Of a stretch of 64,000 nt of DNA, positions 32,438-41,511 are shown piece by piece. The stretch spans positions 2,418,001-2,482,000 of the forward strand of contig NZ_MZMO01000001.1 in assembly GCF_002240565.1 (NCBI RefSeq), read 5' to 3'. The DNA comes from Clavibacter michiganensis subsp. insidiosus (GTDB taxonomy: Bacteria > Actinomycetota > Actinomycetes > Actinomycetales > Microbacteriaceae). The position numbers and the translations under genes are program-made. Each line of letters opens with the position of its first letter. The first letter of the stretch is position 1. The notes under the pieces are model-generated. The model saw nothing but the letters and a program-made list of their open reading frames with translations. It searched no databases and was not told where the DNA came from.

Positions 32438-33388
32438 TCAGATCACGGGCAGCAGGTCCCGGTTGATCGCGCTGGCCGCGCGCGCCCCGAAGCCGGCCGC
32501 GATGATCAGCTGCTGCGGGCCCGGCTGCGAGCTGTCGCCCGCCGCGTAGACGCCCGCGTGCGAGGTGCGGCCCTCGGCGTCGACGGCGATGTGGCCGTCG
32601 TCGTCCGTCTCGAGGTCGAGCCCCGAGAGGAAGTCGAGCGCGGTCGAGTAGCGGGGGCGCACGAAGCCGCCGGTGCGGGGGACGACGGTGCCGTCCTGCA
32701 TGCGGATGCCGGTGACGACCGCGCGCTCCCCCTCGATGTCGGCGACGGGTCGGCGGTCCACGCGGATCCCGAGGGACGCGAGCCCGCGCTCCCCCGCCTC
32801 GTCGATGCGCGCGACGCCGTTGGTGAAGACGATGATGTCGCGCGACCACTGCGAGAGCAGCAGCGCACGCTCCACGAGGTCGTCGGTCTCGCCGATGAGG
32901 AAGAGCGGCTCGTCGGCCTTCTCGTAGCCGTCGCACTCCATGCAGCTGTGCACGGCGGTGCCGTAGTAGGCGCGGATGCTCGGCAGGTCGGGGAGAGTCT
33001 CCACGAGGCCCGTGGCGATGAGGATCCGGCGCGCGTGCACCTCGCGGTCGGGAGCGCGGCGCACGCCCTTCGCGCGGATGGTGAACCCACCCGGAGCCGG
33101 CTCCGCGGACCGCACGACGGCGAGCTGGAACTCGCCCTCGTCGTACCCCTCCACCTCGACCTGGCCGAGCTTGCGGAGCTCGAGCGGGGAGATCCCGTCG
33201 CGGGTGACGAAGCCGTGCGACATGAGGGTCGCGGCGTTGCGCGGGCGGCTGCTGTCGAGCACGAGGGTGCGGCGGCGGGCGCGCACCAGGTTCAGCGCGG
33301 CGGACAGGCCAGCGGGGCCGGCGCCGATGACGACGACGTCGTAGGAGTCGCCGGTCGCGGTGGATCCCGCGACCCCGGGATCACTCAC
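32438..33388 (-). CDS. Thioredoxin-reductase-like FAD/NAD(P) oxidoreductase
   Basis: 316 residues from GTG 33388, overlapping the end of gltX by eight bases. The FAD fold starts [26 protein letters not shown] (about residue 145) takes the place of the CAxC redox motif, so one CxxC pair is present. The second Rossmann strand [16 protein letters not shown] lacks the usual GGGx[26 protein letters not shown] closes the FAD site. It is nearer to the actinobacterial TrxB-like or gliotoxin-reductase-like group than to housekeeping TrxB. Its electron partner is unknown. Confidence 0.82.
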   Translation of the reverse strand: MSDPGVAGSTATGDSYDVVVIGAGPAGLSAALNLVRARRRTLVLDSSRPRNAATLMSHGFVTRDGISPLELRKLGQVEVEGYDEGEFQLAVVRSAEPAPGGFTIRAKGVRRAPDREVHARRILIATGLVETLPDLPSIRAYYGTAVHSCMECDGYEKADEPLFLIGETDDLVERALLLSQWSRDIIVFTNGVARIDEAGERGLASLGIRVDRRPVADIEGERAVVTGIRMQDGTVVPRTGGFVRPRYSTALDFLSGLDLETDDDGHIAVDAEGRTSHAGVYAAGDSSQPGPQQLIIAAGFGARAASAINRDLLPVI

Positions 33389-34901
33389 CGAGCATCCCCA
33401 CGAGGCGGTCGAGGCGGGCGATGGTCTCGTCCTTGCCGAGCAGCACCATCGACTCGAACAGCGGCGGCGAGATCCGGCGCCCGGAGACGGCGACGCGCAG
33501 CGGGCCGTACGCGAGGCGCGGCTTCATGCCCATGCCGGTGATGAGGGTGTTCTGCAGCACCTCCTGCACGAGGTCGATGTCCCACTGCGTGTGCGGGACC
33601 CCCGCGAGCGCGCCGCGCGAGGCGGCGAGCACCTCGGGGGCGTCGTCCTTGAGCGCCTGGACGGCCGCGTCGTCGTAGGGCAGCGCGTCGGCCGTGGTGA
33701 AGAGGAACGAGAGGAGGTCGGGCGCCTCGCCGAGCAGCTGCATGCGCTCCTGCACGAGGGGAGCCGCGGCGTCGAGCATCCGCTGCTCGTCGTGCGTCAG
33801 CTCGGCGCCGACGACGTCGGCCGCCTGCAGGTACGGCACGAGGCGCTGGGCGAAGTCGTCGAGCTGGAGCAGTCGGATGTGGTCGCCGTTCAGCGACTCC
33901 GCCTTCTTGAGGTCGAAGCGCGCGGGCGCGGGCGTGACGTCGGCGACATCGAAGGCGGTGACCATCTCCATCCGGCTGAACACGTCCCGGTCGTGCGTGA
34001 GCGACCAGCCGAGCAGCGCCAGGTAGTTGATGAGGCCCTCGGGGATGAAGCCGCGGTCGCGGTGGTGGAACAGGTTCGACTCGGGGTCGCGCTTGGAGAG
34101 CTTCTTGTTGCCCTCCCCCATCACGTAGGGCAGGTGGCCGAAGCGCGGGATGGCGTCGGCCACGCCGATGTCGATGAGCGCGTGGTACAGCGCGATCTGC
34201 CGGGGCGTCGACGAGAGCAGGTCCTCACCGCGGAGCACGTGCGTGATGCCCATGAGGGCGTCGTCGACGGGGTTCACGAGCGTGTAGAGCGGGGCGCCGT
34301 TGGGGCGCACGAGCACGAAGTCGGGGAAGGATCCCGCGGGGAACGTGACCGTGCCGCGCACGAGGTCGTCGAACGAGAGGTCGGTGTCCGGCACGCGGAG
34401 GCGGAGGGCGGGCGAGCGGCCCTCGTCGCGGAAGGCCTGGCGCTCGGCCTCGGTGAGGTCGCGCTCGAAGTTGTCGTAGCCCATCTTCGGGTCGCGGCCG
34501 GCGGCGCGGTTGCGCGCCTCGATCTCCTCGGCCGTCGCGTAGCTCTCGTAGAGGTGGCCGGACTCGGTGAGCTTCCGGATCACGTCGAGGTAGAGGTCGG
34601 TGCGCTGCGACTGACGGTACGGCGCGTGCGGTCCGCCGACGCCCTCGCCCTCGTCCCAGTCGATCTCGAGCCAGCGCAGCGCCTCGATGAGCTGCTCGTA
34701 GCTCTCCTCGCTGTCGCGCGCGGCGTCGGTGTCCTCGACGCGGAAGATCAGCTTGCCGCCCGTGTGGCGCGCGTAGGCCCAGTTGAAGAGCGCCGTGCGG
34801 ATGAGCCCCACGTGCGGGGTCCCGGTCGGGGACGGGCAGAACCGGACGCGGACGTCGGTGCCGGAAGCGGTGGTCACGGGGTGGGTCGTTGCGTCAGTCA
34901 T
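33381..34901 (-). CDS. gltX: Glutamyl-tRNA synthetase
   Basis: 506 residues. The class I signature HIGH appears as HVGL in [30 protein letters not shown], the usual bacterial GluRS form. FRVEDTD binds [22 protein letters not shown] follows, and KLSKRDPE is the KMSKS loop. The C-terminal anticodon-binding helical domains fill residues 320-506. It charges tRNA-Glu, and in actinobacteria often also tRNA-Gln for later amidation. It sits in a compact minus-strand run with leuB, ilvE, an FAH-family gene and a lipoprotein. Confidence 0.96.
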   Translation of the reverse strand: MTDATTHPVTTASGTDVRVRFCPSPTGTPHVGLIRTALFNWAYARHTGGKLIFRVEDTDAARDSEESYEQLIEALRWLEIDWDEGEGVGGPHAPYRQSQRTDLYLDVIRKLTESGHLYESYATAEEIEARNRAAGRDPKMGYDNFERDLTEAERQAFRDEGRSPALRLRVPDTDLSFDDLVRGTVTFPAGSFPDFVLVRPNGAPLYTLVNPVDDALMGITHVLRGEDLLSSTPRQIALYHALIDIGVADAIPRFGHLPYVMGEGNKKLSKRDPESNLFHHRDRGFIPEGLINYLALLGWSLTHDRDVFSRMEMVTAFDVADVTPAPARFDLKKAESLNGDHIRLLQLDDFAQRLVPYLQAADVVGAELTHDEQRMLDAAAPLVQERMQLLGEAPDLLSFLFTTADALPYDDAAVQALKDDAPEVLAASRGALAGVPHTQWDIDLVQEVLQNTLITGMGMKPRLAYGPLRVAVSGRRISPPLFESMVLLGKDETIARLDRLVGMLGE

Positions 34902-34914
34902 CCTGCTGACGATT

Positions 34915-35685
34915 CTAGGGCTCGGGCTGCGCCGCGCCGTCGGTGCCTGGCGCGACGTCGGCGCAGTACGGCTCGAGCAGGTCCCACCGGTCGTACTGGT
35001 CGCCGGGCGGCACGCCGCACTCGAGGAGGACGGCGCCGGCGTATCGCATGGGGTCGAGCCCGACCAGGGATCCCGTGGAGCGGAACGCGCCGTCGCAGCC
35101 GGTGATCGTGAAGCGCACGGACCGCGTGGCCCCGAGGTAGCCGATCACGTACCGCGCCTCCCGGTCGAGGACCGGATCGAAGGAGACGAGCTGCAGCGAG
35201 CGGCCGAATCGCGGCGGGACGAGGTCCCGGTCGCGGAGGTCGCCGAGCAGGTACGGCGCCCAGACCGCATCGGGCGTGAGCGGATCGACGGCCGTCGCGG
35301 ATCCGCCGCCCGCCGCGTCGACCTCGAGGCGCACGGGCGGCACGAGCTCGGTGTCGGTGCGCGTCACGCTCTGCGGGGTCGAGCCGAGGCCGGGCTGCTC
35401 CCCCGGGCCGGGGACCCGCACCTGCATGGTCCGGACGGCGAGGAGGTCGTCGGCCGGACCCACCGCGGGCTCGGCCCAGTCGATGGCGAGGTCGCCCGGC
35501 GCGCAGCCCGCGGGCAGGTCGAGCGGCGGCGGCTCGTCCACGACGGGGGTCGCGGTCGGGGATCCCGTGTCGGAGGGCTCCGGCGTCTCCAGCCCGTAGT
35601 CCGACACGTCGTACACGCAGCCCGAGAGCAGCCCCACCGCCGCGGCCGCCAGCGCGACGCGCGCGGGACGACCGAGGCGGATCAC
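34915..35685 (-). CDS. Lipoprotein of unknown function
   Basis: 256 residues from GTG 35685, overlapping the upstream FAH-family stop by four bases. The signal peptide ends in lipobox LLSGC (about residue 23). A Thr/Pro/Ser linker follows, then a soluble domain with [14 protein letters not shown] and [18 protein letters not shown]. The three later Cys residues may form disulfides. No known family. It is probably co-transcribed with gltX. Confidence 0.7.
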   Translation of the reverse strand: MIRLGRPARVALAAAAVGLLSGCVYDVSDYGLETPEPSDTGSPTATPVVDEPPPLDLPAGCAPGDLAIDWAEPAVGPADDLLAVRTMQVRVPGPGEQPGLGSTPQSVTRTDTELVPPVRLEVDAAGGGSATAVDPLTPDAVWAPYLLGDLRDRDLVPPRFGRSLQLVSFDPVLDREARYVIGYLGATRSVRFTITGCDGAFRSTGSLVGLDPMRYAGAVLLECGVPPGDQYDRWDLLEPYCADVAPGTDGAAQPEP

Positions 35686-36461
35686 GGTCCGGCGCGGGCG
35701 CGCGCGGGATTGGAGAGCGTGCCGATGCCCTCGATCGACACCTCGACGACCTGGCCGTCGGTGAAGGGGCCGACGCCCGCGGGCGTGCCCGTGAGGATCA
35801 CGTCGCCGGGCAGCAGGGTCCACACGCGCGAGGCGAACGCGATGAGCTCGGGCACCGAGTGCACCATCTCGCTGGTGCGGCCGGACTGGCGGAGCTCGCC
35901 GTCCACGCGGGTCTCGATGACCGCGTCCTCGAACGAGCCCTCGGTCTCGATGACCGGGCCGAGCGGGCAGAACGTGTCGTACCCCTTGGCGCGCGCCCAC
36001 TGGCTCTCGGAGTGCTGGATGTCGCGGGCGGTCACGTCGTTGCCGATCGTGTAGCCGAAGATCGACCGGCGCGCGTCCTCCACGGACACGTCGCGCGTGA
36101 TCCGGCCGATGACCACCGCGAGCTCGCCCTCGTGCTCGACCTGCTGGCTGTCGGCGGGGAGGCGGATCGCGTCGTCCGGACCGATGACCGAGGTGTTGGG
36201 CTTGAGGAAGATGAGCGGCGTGGTGGGCGCCTCGCTGCCGTGCTCGGCCGCGTGCGCCGCGTAGTTGCGGCCCACCGCGACGACCTTGGAGCGCGGGATC
36301 ACCGGGGCGAGCAGCCGGGCGTCGGCGAGCGGCACGCGCTCCCCCGTCGTCTGGTAGCCGCTGAACATGGGGTCGCCGGTGAGGACGACCAGGTGGCCCT
36401 CCTCCTCGTCGAGGATGCCGAAGCGGGGGTCGTCACCGGTGCTGAAACGCGCGATCTTCAC
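35682..36461 (-). CDS. Fumarylacetoacetate hydrolase family protein
   Basis: 259 residues from GTG 36461. VAVGRNYAAHAAEHGSE opens the C-terminal FAH domain. Metal ligands are in VEHEGELAVVIGR (two Glu) and the later GNDVTARD (Asp), and LLPGDVILTGTPAGVGPF is the family signature. Members hydrolyse or decarboxylate 2-oxo-acid compounds such as acylpyruvates and 2-hydroxyhepta-2,4-dienedioate. Its position between ilvE and gltX suggests a general metabolite-repair role. Confidence 0.88.
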   Translation of the reverse strand: MKIARFSTGDDPRFGILDEEEGHLVVLTGDPMFSGYQTTGERVPLADARLLAPVIPRSKVVAVGRNYAAHAAEHGSEAPTTPLIFLKPNTSVIGPDDAIRLPADSQQVEHEGELAVVIGRITRDVSVEDARRSIFGYTIGNDVTARDIQHSESQWARAKGYDTFCPLGPVIETEGSFEDAVIETRVDGELRQSGRTSEMVHSVPELIAFASRVWTLLPGDVILTGTPAGVGPFTDGQVVEVSIEGIGTLSNPARARAGP

Positions 36462-36522
36462 GCTGACGACCCTAGCCGTGCGGACGGCGCGCGGCCGCCG
36501 GCACGAGGCACCGTGCTGCGCG

Positions 36523-37641
36523 CTACGCGTCGAGGCGCGTGAGCCAGCCGTGGCGGTCGGGGATGCGGCCGTACTGGATGTCGGTGAGCTCCTGGCGCAG
36601 CGACATCGTCAGCTCGCCGGCGGGCGCGTCGATGTCGCCGACGTCGAGGCCCTCGCCCATCAGGCGGCCGATCGGCGTGATGACCGCCGCGGTGCCGCAC
36701 GCGAACACCTCCGTGATCTCGCCCGACGCGACGCCGTCGACCCACTCCGACAGCTCGACGCGGCGCTTCTCGACCGTGAGGCCGCGGTCGCGCGCGAGCT
36801 CGAGGATCGAGTCGCGCGTGATGCCCTCGAGGATGCTCTCGGAGTCGGGTGTGACGAGCCGGCTGTCCCTGTAGACCAGCACGATGTTCATGCCCCCGAG
36901 CTCCTCGAGGTAGCGGCCCTCCTCGGAGTCGAGGAACAGCACCTGCGCGCAGCCGTGCGACGCGGCCTCGGCCTGCGGGAGGAGCGACGCGGCGTAGTTG
37001 CCGCCGCACTTCGCGGCGCCCGTGCCGCCCTTGCCCGCGCGGGAGTACTGCGTGGACAGCCAGATGGACACCGGCGCGACGCCGCCCGTGAAGTACGCGC
37101 CCGCGGGGCTCGCGATGACGTAGTACCCCACGCGCTGGGCGGCGCGGACGCCGAGGAAGCTCTCGTTGGCGATCATGAACGGGCGGAGGTAGAGGCTCTG
37201 CTCGGGCGCCGACGGGACCCAGTCCAGGTCGGCGCGGACCAGCTGGCGCACCGACTCCACGAAGTCCTCCGTGGGGAGCTCGGGCAGCGCGAGGCGGCGG
37301 GCCGAGCGCTGCAGGCGGGCGGCGTTGCGGTCGGGGCGGAAGGTCCAGACGGATCCGTCGGCGTGGCGGTACGCCTTCATGCCCTCGAAGATCTCCTGGC
37401 CGTAGTGCAGCACGCTCGCGGCCGGATCCAGCTGGAGCGGCCCGTACGGGACGACGCGCGCGTCGTGCCAGCCGGCGTCGAGGGTCCAGTCGATCTGGAC
37501 CATGTGGTCCGTGAAGTGCTTGCCGAAGCCCGGGTCGGCGAGGATCGCCTCCCGCTCGGCGTCGGCGCGGGCGGTCTCCGACGGGGTCTGCTCGAAGGAC
37601 AGGGGGAAGGCGGTGCCGGTGGTGGTGCTGGTGGAGCTCAT
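36523..37641 (-). CDS. ilvE: Branched-chain amino acid aminotransferase
   Basis: 372 residues. Fold-type IV PLP enzyme: ILHYGQEIFEGMKAYRHADGSVWTFRP at the start, the Schiff-base Lys in KCGGNYAASL (about residue 210), and ELSEWVDGVASGEITEVFACGTAAVITPIG at the phosphate end. It transfers amino groups between glutamate and the 2-oxo acids of Leu, Ile and Val, the last step of their synthesis. It begins eight bases after the leuB stop. Confidence 0.96.
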   Translation of the reverse strand: MSSTSTTTGTAFPLSFEQTPSETARADAEREAILADPGFGKHFTDHMVQIDWTLDAGWHDARVVPYGPLQLDPAASVLHYGQEIFEGMKAYRHADGSVWTFRPDRNAARLQRSARRLALPELPTEDFVESVRQLVRADLDWVPSAPEQSLYLRPFMIANESFLGVRAAQRVGYYVIASPAGAYFTGGVAPVSIWLSTQYSRAGKGGTGAAKCGGNYAASLLPQAEAASHGCAQVLFLDSEEGRYLEELGGMNIVLVYRDSRLVTPDSESILEGITRDSILELARDRGLTVEKRRVELSEWVDGVASGEITEVFACGTAAVITPIGRLMGEGLDVGDIDAPAGELTMSLRQELTDIQYGRIPDRHGWLTRLDA

Positions 37642-37649
37642 GGGGTCCT

Positions 37650-38717
37650 TCAGTGGTTCGTGGAGAGGGCGCGGATGACGGCGTCGCCGACATCCGCGGT
37701 GGATCGGGGTGCGGCGTCGCCCGCGGCGCGCGCGGCGAGGTCGGCGGATACCGCGGCCGTGACGCGCGCGGCGGCCTTGGGCAGGCCCAGGTGGTCGAGC
37801 AGGAGCGCGACCGAGAGGATCGCCGCGGTCGGGTCGGCCTTCTGCTGGCCGGCGATGTCGGGCGCGGATCCGTGCACCGGCTCGAACATGCTCGGGAACG
37901 CGCCCGTGGGGTTGACGTTGCCCGACGCGGCGAGGCCGATGCCGCCCGAGATCGCGGCGGCGAGGTCGGTGATGATGTCGCCGAACAGGTTGTCGGAGAC
38001 CACGACGTCGAAGCGCGACGCGTCGGTGACCAGGAAGATCATCGTGGCGTCGACGTGCAGGTAGTCGACCGTGACGTCCGGGTGCTCGGCGGCGACGCGG
38101 TCGACGGTGCGCTGCCAGAGGGATCCGGCGAAGGTCAGCACGTTGGTCTTGTGCACGAGGGTGACGCGCTTGCGGTCGCGCGTCGAGGCCAGCTCGAACG
38201 CGAAGCGGACGGTGCGCTCGACGCCGTGCGCCGTGTTCACGGACACCTCGGTCGCGATCTCGTGCTCGGTACCGCGGCGGAGCACGCCTCCGTTGCCCGC
38301 GTACGGTCCCTCGGTGCCCTCGCGGACGACGACGAAGTCGACCTCCCCGGGCGCGGCGAGCGGCGAGACGACGCCGGGCAGCAGCGTGGTGGGCCGCAGG
38401 TTGATGTAGTGGTCGAACGCGAAGCGGAGCTTGAGCAGCAGGCCGCGCTCGATGATGCCGCCGGCGAGGCGCGCGTCGCGCGGGTCGCCGCCGACCGCGC
38501 CGAGCAGGATCGCGTCGTGCTGCGCGAGGGCGGCGAGGTCGGAGTCGGTGAGGATCTCGCCGGTCTCGAGGTAGTGGCCGGCGCCGAACGGGTACTGCGT
38601 GGTGTCGAGCGACACGTCGTCGGGGACCGCCTCCCGGAGCACGCGGAGGGCCTCGTGGACGACCTCCGGACCGATGCCGTCCCCGGGGACGACGGCGAGC
38701 GAGATGGTGCGGGGCAT
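37650..38717 (-). CDS. leuB: 3-isopropylmalate dehydrogenase
   Basis: 355 residues from ATG 38717. [11 protein letters not shown] is the NAD-loop start. [10 protein letters not shown] and the Lys of HKTNVL contact substrate, and [21 protein letters not shown] holds the metal-binding Asp residues. [14 protein letters not shown] completes the cofactor site. It oxidises and decarboxylates 3-isopropylmalate in leucine synthesis. It is the first gene of the minus-strand leuB-ilvE-FAH-lipoprotein-gltX run, and starts opposite a small plus-strand membrane gene. Confidence 0.96.
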   Translation of the reverse strand: MPRTISLAVVPGDGIGPEVVHEALRVLREAVPDDVSLDTTQYPFGAGHYLETGEILTDSDLAALAQHDAILLGAVGGDPRDARLAGGIIERGLLLKLRFAFDHYINLRPTTLLPGVVSPLAAPGEVDFVVVREGTEGPYAGNGGVLRRGTEHEIATEVSVNTAHGVERTVRFAFELASTRDRKRVTLVHKTNVLTFAGSLWQRTVDRVAAEHPDVTVDYLHVDATMIFLVTDASRFDVVVSDNLFGDIITDLAAAISGGIGLAASGNVNPTGAFPSMFEPVHGSAPDIAGQQKADPTAAILSVALLLDHLGLPKAAARVTAAVSADLAARAAGDAAPRSTADVGDAVIRALSTNH

Positions 38718-38829
38718 GGATCCTCCCGGGACTCGTGGGTTTCCGGACAGGCTACCTGTCCGTCGCGGGGCACCGGCGCTACGTTGAGGGCGTCCGACTA
38801 CTCGGCGGGCACGACCCAAGGAGCACCGC

Positions 38830-39084
38830 ATGAGCATCGGCCTCGGAATCTTCCTCGTGGTCGTCGGCGCGATACTCGCGTTCGCCGTCGACCTCACCGT
38901 CCCGGGCGTCGACCTGCAGCTCGTCGGCTACATCCTGATGGGCGGCGGCGCGCTGGTCATCATCATCGGCGTCGCGCTCCTCGCCCGCCGCCGCACGGCC
39001 GTGAGCGAGACGCGCACGCGCATCGACCCCGCGACCGGCCAGCGCATCACGCGAAGCGAGCGCTCCGACGACAACGTCGTCTGA
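38830..39084 (+). CDS. Small two-helix membrane protein, DUF6458-like
   Basis: 84 residues. Two membrane helices (about 3-20 and 28-50) are followed by a hydrophilic tail [23 protein letters not shown]. This arrangement is common in small conserved proteins of Actinobacteria, with no known function. AAGGAG stands nine bases upstream of ATG 38830. Confidence 0.75.
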   Translation: MSIGLGIFLVVVGAILAFAVDLTVPGVDLQLVGYILMGGGALVIIIGVALLARRRTAVSETRTRIDPATGQRITRSERSDDNVV

Positions 39085-39103
39085 TCCGCTCCCCCGCAGG
39101 CAT

Positions 39104-39135
39104 CGGGCCCGTCACCTCGCGAGGTGACGGGCCCG
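39104..39135. terminator. Bidirectional terminator
   Basis: A perfect 32-bp palindrome (CGGGCCCGTCACCTCG and its complement) lies between the small membrane gene and the convergent exporter gene. Confidence 0.85.
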
Positions 39136-39160
39136 TCGTGCGTCACGGATCGGGTCTCGG

Positions 39161-40702
39161 TCAGTCGTGCGAGCTGGCGCGACGCAGGCTCGTGAGCGAG
39201 ATGACGATCGCGCCGACCATGAGCAGGGCGCCGATGATCGACGTCGTCACCACGCCGCCGTCGAACGCACGGTGCGCCGACTCCAGCAGCGCCGCGCCCA
39301 TGTCGGCCGGCACGCGCTCGGCGACCGAGACCGCTCCCCCGAGCGTCTCCCGGGCCGCGGACGCGTCGCCCTCGGAGAGGCCGGCGGGCAGCGTGAGGCC
39401 CGTGCGGTAGCTGGCCGTCAGGATGCTGCCGAGAACGGCCGTGCCGAGCACGGCGCCCACCTCGTATGCCGTCTCCGAGACCGCGGACGCCGCACCCGCC
39501 TTCGCCGGCGGGACGGCCGCGATGATCAGGTCGTTCGAGATGGTCTGCGAGGCGCCGATGCCCGCGCCCAGCAGGCAGAACGCGAACACGAGGAGGCCCA
39601 CGGATGCGTCACTGCCGGTGACCGCGAGCAGCGCGTAGGCGACGGCGGAGAACGCGAGCGCGATGGCGACGACGCGCGACGGGCGGGCGCGCGCCACGAT
39701 CGGCACGATCACGAGCCCGGAGACGATGACGACCACGGATCCCGGGATGAGCGCGAAGCCCGCGGCCAGCGGGTCGAGGCCCGCGACCAGCTGCAGGTGC
39801 TGCGTCACGAAGAAGAGGAAGCCGACGAGCGAGACGACGCTCAGCAGGTTGACGAGCACCGCGCCCGTGAAGACCGGCTCGCGGAAGAGCGCGACGTCGA
39901 GCATGGGGTTCCGCGCGCGGGACATGCGGCGCACGAAGAGGATGCCGGCGACCACGCCCACGACGGGCGCGGCGAGCGCGAGCGGCGTGACGCCCTCGGT
40001 CGCGAACGTCTTGATCGCGTAGACGAGGGGCGCGACGGTCGCCAGCGACAGCAGGATCGCGATCCCGTCGATCGGCCCGGGCGCCGGGTCCTTCGACTCC
40101 GGCACGAGCACGGGCGTGAGGATGAGCAGCGGCAGCATCACGGGCACCGCGACGAGGAACACGGATCCCCACCAGAAGTGCTCGAGCAGCACGCCGCCGA
40201 CGAGCGGGCCGAGCGCGGATCCGCCGGAGAAGCCCGACGCCCAGATCGCGATGGCGAGGCGGCGCTGCTTCCGGTCGGTGAAGATCGAGCGGAGGAGCGA
40301 CAGCGTGGAGGGCATGAGCATCGCGCCGAAGAAGCCGAGCGCGGCGCGCGCGGCGATGAGATGCGAGGCGTCGGTCGCGAACGCGGCGAGGGCCGAGACG
40401 ACGCCGAAGCCGGCCGCGCCGATCATGAGGAGGCGCCGGCGGCCGTAGCGGTCGCCCATGTTGCCCATCGCGACGAGGAGCCCCGCGAGCACGAGCGGGT
40501 ACGCGTCGATGACCCAGAGCTGGGCGGCGCCCGACGGCTCGAGGTCGCGCGCGATGGACGGCATCGCGAAGCTCAGCACCGTGTTGTCGATGGAGACGAG
40601 GAGCACCGGGAGAATCAGCACCACGAGCGCGGCCCACTGGCGTCGCCCGGCGCGGCCGGCGACGGCGGTCACGGGGACGGATGCGGTGCGGGGCGTGGAC
40701 AT
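39161..40702 (-). CDS. MFS multidrug exporter, DHA2 (14-helix) type
   Basis: 513 residues from ATG 40702 with about 14 membrane helices. LPVLLVSIDNTVLSFAMPSIARDL in helix 1 has the membrane Asp typical of QacA/SmvA/LfrA exporters, and MGNMGDRYGRRRLLMIGA is motif A. SGFSGGSALGPLVGGVLLEHFWW is motif C, the antiporter signature. It should expel toxic cations or drugs in exchange for protons. It is divergent from a TetR-type gene with a clear operator between them. Confidence 0.9.
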   Translation of the reverse strand: MSTPRTASVPVTAVAGRAGRRQWAALVVLILPVLLVSIDNTVLSFAMPSIARDLEPSGAAQLWVIDAYPLVLAGLLVAMGNMGDRYGRRRLLMIGAAGFGVVSALAAFATDASHLIAARAALGFFGAMLMPSTLSLLRSIFTDRKQRRLAIAIWASGFSGGSALGPLVGGVLLEHFWWGSVFLVAVPVMLPLLILTPVLVPESKDPAPGPIDGIAILLSLATVAPLVYAIKTFATEGVTPLALAAPVVGVVAGILFVRRMSRARNPMLDVALFREPVFTGAVLVNLLSVVSLVGFLFFVTQHLQLVAGLDPLAAGFALIPGSVVVIVSGLVIVPIVARARPSRVVAIALAFSAVAYALLAVTGSDASVGLLVFAFCLLGAGIGASQTISNDLIIAAVPPAKAGAASAVSETAYEVGAVLGTAVLGSILTASYRTGLTLPAGLSEGDASAARETLGGAVSVAERVPADMGAALLESAHRAFDGGVVTTSIIGALLMVGAIVISLTSLRRASSHD

Positions 40703-40776
40703 GACGGGGCTTCCTGACGTCGGGAGGCGTGGGGCGCGGGGTGCGCGGACGGGGCCGCGGGAGCGGCCGGGATCAC

Positions 40777-40796
40777 TGTACCGTCCGGTTGGTACA
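40777..40796. promoter_or_regulatory. Operator for the TetR-type repressor
   Basis: A 20-bp inverted repeat TGTACCGTCCGGTTGGTACA lies in the gap between the exporter and repressor genes, about 30 bases before the repressor ATG. Such a position allows control of both promoters. Confidence 0.7.
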
Positions 40797-40824
40797 GCGG
40801 GCAACCCGCCGCTACGCTGGATCC

Positions 40825-41442
40825 ATGCCCGCCACTCCCCCCGACGACCCCGCACCCGCGCCCGAGGCCGGACCCGACCCGGCGTCCTCCCCCGGCGGAG
40901 GCGCGCGCGACCGCATCCTCGACGCCTTCGAGGAGCTGCTCGTGCAGCAGGGCGAGCGCGGCACGACGCTCGAGGCCGTCGCCGCGGCGGCCGGCGTCTC
41001 CAAGGGCGGGCTGCTCTACCACTTCGGCGGCAAGGAGGCGCTCGTCGACGGCCTGCTCGCGCGCATGGCGGCGCTCGCGCAGGCGGACGTCGCGCGCCTC
41101 CGGGCCGCGGAACGGGGACCGGTCGACCTCTGGATCCGCAGCTCGCTGTCCACCGCCACGCCCTTCGACCGCACGTACGTCGCCACCTCCCGGCTCGCGC
41201 AGGGCAACCACCCGCGCGCCCGCGACACGCTCACGCACCTGCAGGACGAGTGGGCCGCCGTGATCCTCGAGGCCGTGGGCGACCCGGCCGTCGCGCGCGC
41301 CGTGCTCCTCATCGGCGACGGCCTCTACTACAACAGCGCGCTGCAGCCCTGGCTCGGCGGATCCGCGCCCGCGGACGACGCGCTCGACGAGCTCATCCGC
41401 GTGGTCGACGACCTCGTCAGGCTCCGCTCGACCCGCGGCTGA
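40825..41442 (+). CDS. TetR-family transcriptional repressor
   Basis: 205 residues. A proline-rich lead of about 25 is followed by the TetR DNA-binding domain (RDRILDAFEELL through TTLEAVAAAAGVSKGGLLYHFGGKEALVDGLL, about 28-75). The C-terminal ligand domain starts at about 80 and contains LIGDGLYYNSAL. It likely represses itself and the divergent exporter until a drug-like ligand binds. Confidence 0.9.
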   Translation: MPATPPDDPAPAPEAGPDPASSPGGGARDRILDAFEELLVQQGERGTTLEAVAAAAGVSKGGLLYHFGGKEALVDGLLARMAALAQADVARLRAAERGPVDLWIRSSLSTATPFDRTYVATSRLAQGNHPRARDTLTHLQDEWAAVILEAVGDPAVARAVLLIGDGLYYNSALQPWLGGSAPADDALDELIRVVDDLVRLRSTRG

Positions 41443-41458
41443 CCGGGTCCGGACGCGC

Positions 41459-41492
41459 CGCGAGGGCGGCCGCCGCAGCAGCCGCCCTCGCG
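41459..41492. terminator. Bidirectional terminator between the TetR gene and serA
   Basis: Stem CGCGAGGGCGGC / GCCGCCCTCGCG with a 10-nt loop between two converging genes. Confidence 0.85.
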
Positions 41493-41511
41493 CGGGTCCG
41501 TCCGACGGGTC

